Source of the DNA: Streptomyces sp. NBC_00425
GTDB lineage: Bacteria; Actinomycetota; Actinomycetes; Streptomycetales; Streptomycetaceae
DNA length: 64,000 nucleotides
Assembly: GCF_036030735.1 (NCBI RefSeq)
Contig: NZ_CP107928.1
Coordinates: 8,990,001-9,054,000, forward strand
Direction: 5' to 3'
Shown: piece by piece, positions 60,798 through 64,000 of the stretch
Position numbering within the stretch: position 1 is the first letter of the stretch
Layout of the letters: every line of letters starts with the position of its first letter
Program-made: the position numbers and the translations under genes
Notes under the pieces: generated by a model
Databases searched by the model: none
What the model saw: only the letters and a program-made list of their open reading frames with translations
What the model was told of the DNA's origin: nothing

Positions 60798-61115
60798 ATG
60801 ACTCGTCCTCCGATACGCGCCGGCGTACTCGCCGTGGCCGCACTCGCCTGGCTCCTCCCCGTCGCCGGTGCCGGCCGGGCGGCGGAAAGCGCCCCGGAGC
60901 CCGCGCCCGACTGCGTGCACCACAGCTCCGACTGGCGTTACACCACCGTCGTCAACGACTGCGCAGCCTCCCAGGACGTCACCGTGGAGTACCTCGACGG
61001 GCAGCCGGCGCCCTGCCGCCGTATCGCACCGGGCGACCGGGCGACCTTCGCCGGATACGGGCCGCAACTGAACTACGTCACCGGAGTGCGCACCTGTGTG
61101 GTCGCTGCCCCCTGA
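60798..61115 (+). CDS. Tendamistat-type proteinaceous alpha-amylase inhibitor
   Basis: A 105-residue exported protein with a signal peptide of about 29 residues (ending GRAAE). The mature part of about 75 residues matches tendamistat (HOE 467A): EPAPDCV near the N-terminus, then the WRY triplet (46-48) that contacts the amylase active site in tendamistat, and ND-C before the second cysteine. Cysteines at 39, 55, 73 and 100 have spacings 16, 18 and 27, against 16, 18 and 28 in tendamistat, so the two disulfides should be the same. It blocks animal-type alpha-amylases. AAAGGGG is 7 nt from the ATG. Confidence 0.93.
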   Translation: MTRPPIRAGVLAVAALAWLLPVAGAGRAAESAPEPAPDCVHHSSDWRYTTVVNDCAASQDVTVEYLDGQPAPCRRIAPGDRATFAGYGPQLNYVTGVRTCVVAAP

Positions 61116-61154
61116 CATGGCCGCCCGGCCCGGCCGTCACGGCGCGGCCCCGTC

Positions 61155-61180
61155 GTCCGGTCCGTATGTCCGGTCCGTAT
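61155..61180. repeat. 13-bp perfect tandem duplication before the SigB-like promoter
   Basis: GTCCGGTCCGTAT occurs at 61155-61167 and again at 61168-61180, directly adjoining the -35 box. Confidence 0.85.
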
Positions 61181-61205
61181 GCCTTTCTCGCCGGGCGGCG
61201 GGTAC
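61181..61205 (+). promoter_or_regulatory. SigB-type (stress sigma) promoter
   Basis: GCCT (61181-61184), a 15-nt spacer and GGGTAC (61200-61205) fit the streptomycete SigB consensus GNNT-N14-16-GGGTAY. It is 36 nt upstream of the holin-III gene start. Confidence 0.65.
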
Positions 61206-61241
61206 TCGGTCGGCACCGCACGCTGAAAAGGGGTGATGACG

Positions 61242-61676
61242 ATGGATGAGACGGGCCGGTACGGCATGTCCGGCGACCGCGGCGCCGGGGACGGCGGGGA
61301 GTCGGTCGGCGCACTGGTGCAACGCGCCTCGCAACAGCTGAGCGAGTTGGTGCGTGGCGAAATGCGCCTCGCGCAGGCGGAGATGGTGGAGAAGGGGAAG
61401 CGGTACGGCAAGGGCGGCGGACTGTTCGGCGGGGCGGGTCTCTTCGGCGTCCTCACCCTGCAGGCGCTGATCGCCGCCGCGATCGCCGGGCTGGCGGTGC
61501 CGCTCCCGGTGTGGGCCGCCGCCCTGATCGTCACCGGCGTGCTGGCGGTGATCACCGCCGTGCTGGCGCTGACCGGCAGGAAGCAGGTCGGCCGGGCCGC
61601 CCCTCCGGTGCCCCAGCGGGCCGTGGAAAGCGTGAAAGCCGATGTGTCGGAGATCAAGGAGAGTGCACGACGATGA
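61242..61676 (+). CDS. Phage holin superfamily III (DUF1469-like) membrane protein
   Basis: A 144-residue protein with a cytoplasmic helix first (SVGALVQRASQQLSELVRGEMRLAQAEMVEKGKRYGKG), the family signature. Two membrane helices follow (about 65-115; GVLTLQALIAAAIAGLAV, WAAALIVTGVLAVITAVLAL) and then a charged tail. Chromosomal members are not phage lysis genes; they accompany DUF3618 proteins. The ATG at 61242 is 8 nt after AAAAGGGG; the GTG/ATG at 61233/61236 are too near. Its stop overlaps the next start (ATGA). A SigB-like promoter lies upstream. Confidence 0.88.
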   Translation: MDETGRYGMSGDRGAGDGGESVGALVQRASQQLSELVRGEMRLAQAEMVEKGKRYGKGGGLFGGAGLFGVLTLQALIAAAIAGLAVPLPVWAAALIVTGVLAVITAVLALTGRKQVGRAAPPVPQRAVESVKADVSEIKESARR

Positions 61677-62095
61677 CCCAGCCCTCCCAGAACGAGCCCG
61701 CGGGCCCCGACGAGCTGCGCCACCAGGTCGAGCGGACGCGCCATGAACTCGGCGCGACGGTCGAGTCGCTGGCCGCGAAGACGGATGTGAAGGCCCGCGC
61801 CCAGGAGAAGGCCGCCGAGCTGAAGCAACAGGCGGGCGCCAAGGCGACGCACCTGTCGGAACAGGCCAGGTCGAAGGCGGCCGAGGCGGCCCACGCCCTG
61901 GAGGAGAAGGTCCCCGCTCCGGTGAAGGACAAGGCGGTCGCGGCCGCGGGGCAGGTCAGGACCAGGGCGGAGCAGGCCGAACAGCTGTGGCAGGACAAGG
62001 CGCCCGAGCCGGTCCGTGATCACCGCAAGGCGGTCATCGGCCTCGCCGCGGCGGCCGCCCTCGCCTTCCTCTTCCTGCGGCGCGGCCGGAAGTAA
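61673..62095 (+). CDS. DUF3618 membrane-anchored helical protein
   Basis: A 140-residue protein. DUF3618 signature at residues 11-45 (GPDELRHQVERTRHELGATVESLAAKTDVKARAQ), then a long amphipathic helix rich in Ala/Lys/Glu and one membrane helix near the end (VIGLAAAAALAFLFL) followed by RRGRK. Translation is coupled to the holin-III gene by the ATGA overlap, and AAGGAGAG lies 9 nt upstream. The pair recurs in actinobacteria and is associated with stress; the role is unknown. Confidence 0.9.
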   Translation: MTQPSQNEPAGPDELRHQVERTRHELGATVESLAAKTDVKARAQEKAAELKQQAGAKATHLSEQARSKAAEAAHALEEKVPAPVKDKAVAAAGQVRTRAEQAEQLWQDKAPEPVRDHRKAVIGLAAAAALAFLFLRRGRK

Positions 62096-62249
62096 CCCCG
62101 ACGACGCCCCGGGCGCCGCCACGCTCACCGAGCGGGCGGCGCCCTTTCCTGTCCGTGGGCGCTCCCGGGCGACTCTGCGGCGTGCCGACTCCTTGACCGC
62201 CGGTCGACCCTCCACGATGCTTGTTGCGATTCATGAGGTGTGTGCCGTA

Positions 62250-62354
62250 ATGAGCAACATCAACGAATGCTCTCGCAGATGCTCATGGGTTCCTGTGGTT
62301 CCTGTGGTTCCCGTGGTTGTCGTTGTTCTCGTATCAGCCGAGGAGTGGCCGTGA
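62250..62354 (+). CDS. Possible 34-residue peptide with a VPV-repeat hydrophobic segment
   Basis: An open frame starting MSNINECSRRCSW, continuing as VPV repeats and a Val/Leu run, and ending SAEEWP. GAGGTG lies 9 nt before the ATG. It has two cysteines and one hydrophobic stretch of about 14 residues. The hydrophobic part is built by the 9-bp repeat (three codons per unit). It may be a small membrane peptide, a leader peptide, or chance. Confidence 0.25.
   Translation: MSNINECSRRCSWVPVVPVVPVVVVVLVSAEEWP
62288..62332. repeat. 9-bp tandem repeat, five degenerate units
   Basis: GGTTCCTGT twice exactly, then GGTTCCCGT, GGTTGTCGT and TGTTCTCGT. Confidence 0.85.
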
Positions 62355-62440
62355 CGCACCAGGCCTGTGCCGTCGTCGCGCGGGGCAAGGGTGCCCGAAC
62401 TCTCGCCGGCCCTCGGTGTCGGCGCGTCCGCGGAGAAGGC

Positions 62441-62483
62441 GCGTTGTTGCCTATCACGCTTGGGGTTCCGTGATATGCAACGC
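62441..62483. promoter_or_regulatory. Bulged stem-loop
   Basis: GCGTTG (62441-62446) pairs with CAACGC (62478-62483) and TATCACG (62452-62458) with CGTGATA (62469-62475), leaving a small internal loop and a 10-nt terminal loop. It may be a transcript structure (terminator or control element) upstream of the Rieske operon. Confidence 0.45.
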
Positions 62484-62515
62484 GAATTCGCCACCCGTCC
62501 AGGCCCTTGGATGCC

Positions 62516-62563
62516 TTGACAAGCATTCTGGGCGACCTCAGACTGATGTTGCGCTTACCGCAA
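62516..62563 (+). promoter_or_regulatory. Candidate promoter and operator of the Rieske operon
   Basis: TTGACA (62516-62521) is a consensus -35 box, with CAGACT 17 nt later as a weak -10. The inverted repeat TTGCG-N5-CGCAA (62549-62563) overlaps the expected start site, a position suited to a repressor. Repeats of this kind are seen with IclR-type regulators (inference). Confidence 0.5.
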
Positions 62564-62591
62564 TCCGTTTCGTTATACGCACCGAGGTGTC

Positions 62592-62954
62592 ATGATGGTT
62601 CCCGCGTGCCGTCTCGCCGATCTCCCGCGAGGCGAGGCCTACCGGCTCGACGTCGACCCGCCGGTCTCGGTGTTCCACACCGACGACGGCGAGCTCTTCG
62701 CCATCGACGACACCTGCACCCACCAGGACGCCTCGCTCGCCGACGGCTGGCTGGAGGGCTGCGAGGTGGAGTGCCCCCTGCACGCCTCGAAGTTCGACCT
62801 CAGGACCGGCGCGGTGGACTCACCGCCGGCCAAGCTGCCCGTGCGGACGCACGAGGTCGTCGTCGAGGACGGCATGATCCACGTCCGGCTGTCCATGGAC
62901 GCCCCCAACCTGCCGCCCTGCATCGCGGCGCGGCTTGCCACGGGCCCCGCGTGA
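62592..62954 (+). CDS. Rieske-type [2Fe-2S] ferredoxin of a ring-hydroxylating dioxygenase
   Basis: A 120-residue small electron carrier. The Rieske ligands are C42-T-H44 (DTCTHQDASLADG) and C61-P-L-H64 (VECPLHASKFDLRTG), with the standard 16-residue gap between the two pairs. Length and N-terminal strand (VPACRLADLPRGEAYRLDV) match ferredoxin components such as HcaC/BphF. GAGGTG precedes tandem ATGs at 62592 and 62595. It passes electrons from the reductase encoded next (GTGA overlap) to a terminal oxygenase or P450, which is not in the window. Confidence 0.93.
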   Translation: MMVPACRLADLPRGEAYRLDVDPPVSVFHTDDGELFAIDDTCTHQDASLADGWLEGCEVECPLHASKFDLRTGAVDSPPAKLPVRTHEVVVEDGMIHVRLSMDAPNLPPCIAARLATGPA

Positions 62955-64000
62955 GAACCGTGGCCGTGGTGGGCGCCTCGCTCGCCGGCCTGTCGGCGGC
63001 GCGCTCGCTGCGCAGACAGGGCTACGACGGGCGGCTCGTCGTCATCGGCGACGAACTCCACCGCCCCTACGACCGGCCCCCGTTGTCCAAGGAGTTCCTC
63101 GCCGGCGCCCTCACCGAGGCCGACCTCGCCCTGGAGACGGACGACGAGGACCTGGGGGCCGAATGGCTGCTGGGCGCCCGTGCCGTCGGGCTCGACCGCC
63201 GCGAGCGCGCCGTCCGGCTCGCCGACGGCCGGCAGGTCCGCGCCGACGGTTTCGTCATCGCGACCGGCGCTGCCGCGCGCACCCTGCCCGGCGCCGAAGG
63301 GCTGGCCGGCGTCCACGTCCTGCGCACCCTGGACGACGCCCGGGCCCTGCGGGACGAGCTGGCGGCCGGCGGGCGGCTGGCGGTGATCGGCGGCGGCTTC
63401 ATCGGCGCCGAGGTCGCCTCCACCGCCTGCGCCCTCGGACTCGACGTGACGGTGATCGAGGCGGCCGCGACACCGCTCGCCGCGGCGCTCGGCGAGACCA
63501 TGGGCGCCGTCGTGTCCGGGCTCCACGCGGACCACGGCGTACGCCTGCAGTGCGGCGTGGGCGTGAAGGGGCTCAGCGGGGAGCGGCGCGTCAACGCCGT
63601 CCTGCTCGAGGACGGCAGCACCGTGCCCGCCGACATCGTCGTGGTCGGGGTGGGCGCCCGCCCGTGCGTCGAGTGGCTGGAGGGATCCGGCGTCGAGCTC
63701 GACAACGGCGTCAAGTGCGGCGCCGACGGCCGGACCGGACTGGGCGGTGTGGTGGCCGTCGGCGACTGCGCCAACTGGTACGACCCCCGTACCGGCGCGC
63801 ACCGCCGGGTCGAGCACTGGACGGGTGCGCGGGAGCGGCCGGACGCCGCCGTCGCGGCCCTGCTGTCCTGGGGCGAGACGGAACCGGGCCTGCCGAAGCC
63901 GCCGTACTTCTGGTCCGACCAGTACCGCGTGAAGATCCAGTTCGCCGGTCACTCGGCCCGCGCCGACAGCGTGGGCATCGAGGAGGGCGCCCCGGGCGAT
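62951..64000 (+). CDS. FAD-dependent ferredoxin reductase (cut by window end)
   Basis: 350 residues are visible; the gene continues past the last base. It is an FAD/NAD(P)H oxidoreductase of the BphA4/HcaD class with an FAD-binding Rossmann motif VVGASLAGLSAARSL (6-20), HRPYDRPPLSKEFL, FVIATGAAARTLPG, and an NADH-binding motif AVIGGGFIGAEVAS. The FAD-contact segment VVAVGDCANWYDP is followed by the C-terminal domain (RRVEHWTGARERPDAAV...). It reduces the Rieske ferredoxin encoded just upstream. The GTG at 62951 overlaps the ferredoxin stop by 4 nt. Confidence 0.93.
   Translation, partial: MRTVAVVGASLAGLSAARSLRRQGYDGRLVVIGDELHRPYDRPPLSKEFLAGALTEADLALETDDEDLGAEWLLGARAVGLDRRERAVRLADGRQVRADGFVIATGAAARTLPGAEGLAGVHVLRTLDDARALRDELAAGGRLAVIGGGFIGAEVASTACALGLDVTVIEAAATPLAAALGETMGAVVSGLHADHGVRLQCGVGVKGLSGERRVNAVLLEDGSTVPADIVVVGVGARPCVEWLEGSGVELDNGVKCGADGRTGLGGVVAVGDCANWYDPRTGAHRRVEHWTGARERPDAAVAALLSWGETEPGLPKPPYFWSDQYRVKIQFAGHSARADSVGIEEGAPGD

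Larger units (their letters stand above)
62096..62591. other. AT-richer regulatory intergenic region before the Rieske operon
   Basis: 496 bases, clearly less GC-rich than their surroundings from 62210 on. They hold a 9-bp repeat array, a small possible peptide gene, a bulged stem-loop and a promoter with an inverted repeat, each listed separately. No larger gene is supported. Confidence 0.5.

Noticed and set aside
61242..62095. Holin-family gene taken as a sign of a prophage.
   Set aside because: No other phage genes, integrase or att repeats are nearby; the holin-III/DUF3618 pair is a normal chromosomal unit in actinobacteria.
1..64000. tRNA, rRNA or known riboswitch genes.
   Set aside because: No CCA-ended cloverleaf, T-loop GGTTCGA context, rRNA core sequence or conserved riboswitch core could be recognised by reading; a covariance-model scan would be decisive.

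Overview
The window is high-GC DNA (codon third positions almost all G or C, frequent GTG and some TTG starts, strong GGAGG-type ribosome binding sites, many AraC/XRE regulators, MFS pumps and secreted hydrolases). This is typical of a Streptomyces chromosome or a very close relative. No rRNA, tRNA, CRISPR array, insertion sequence or integrase was seen. I support about 64 protein genes, several of them very short. There are also two adjoining fragments of an eroded iron-type transporter locus, a 5'-truncated Rrf2 regulator, and a set of hairpins, operators and short tandem repeats.

Layout. 1-9.3 kb: a small secreted protein, a thermolysin-type (M4) protease with Ig-like and P domains, a DUF3040-like membrane protein, a tandem pair of one-helix membrane XRE regulators with different outer domains, three small proteins, a GH46 chitosanase behind a perfect 13-bp palindrome, and a MOSC protein whose N-terminus is a repeat. 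9.4-17.4 kb: secretory lipase, a one-helix membrane protein, AraC regulator, DHA2 efflux pump, Ala-rich protein, YihY/BrkB protein and NodB-type deacetylase. 17.6-31 kb: AMIN-like secreted protein, a translationally coupled MFS/FUSC exporter pair, cyclophilin, glutamate-cysteine ligase-like enzyme, coiled-coil protein, GH25 lysozyme with two peptidoglycan-binding repeats, and two more MFS pumps. 31-38 kb: the broken ABC transporter with an intact iron box, a sigma factor fused through a membrane helix to a CAP domain, pectate lyase, GlxA-type regulator, GAPDH and AraC. 38.5-52.6 kb: mainly regulators and small proteins (ANTAR, DMT transporter, methyltransferase, MMPL pump with an ECF41 sigma factor, AraC-GyrI, DUF1801, flavin-type oxidase, N-terminal-LuxR STAND ATPase, RidA). 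52.6-53.7 kb: a gene-decay patch. 53.8-57 kb: a complete sugar-type ABC importer (binding lipoprotein, ATPase, permease). 57-64 kb: second BrkB paralogue, Pyr_excise protein, PPK2, Excalibur protein, a tendamistat-type alpha-amylase inhibitor, a holin-III/DUF3618 pair behind a SigB-like promoter, and a Rieske ferredoxin with its reductase, which is cut by the window end.

How the genes work together. The protease, chitosanase, lipase, pectate lyase, GH25 lysozyme and amylase inhibitor form a saprophyte's secreted polymer-degradation and competition set. Clear local units are the XRE pair (8-nt overlap), MFS-FUSC (GTGA overlap), ECF41-MMPL, binding protein-ATPase-permease, holin III-DUF3618 (ATGA overlap) and Rieske-reductase (GTGA overlap). 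The window is also rich in short tandem repeats, several of them inside genes and in whole codons, which look like sites of recent length change.
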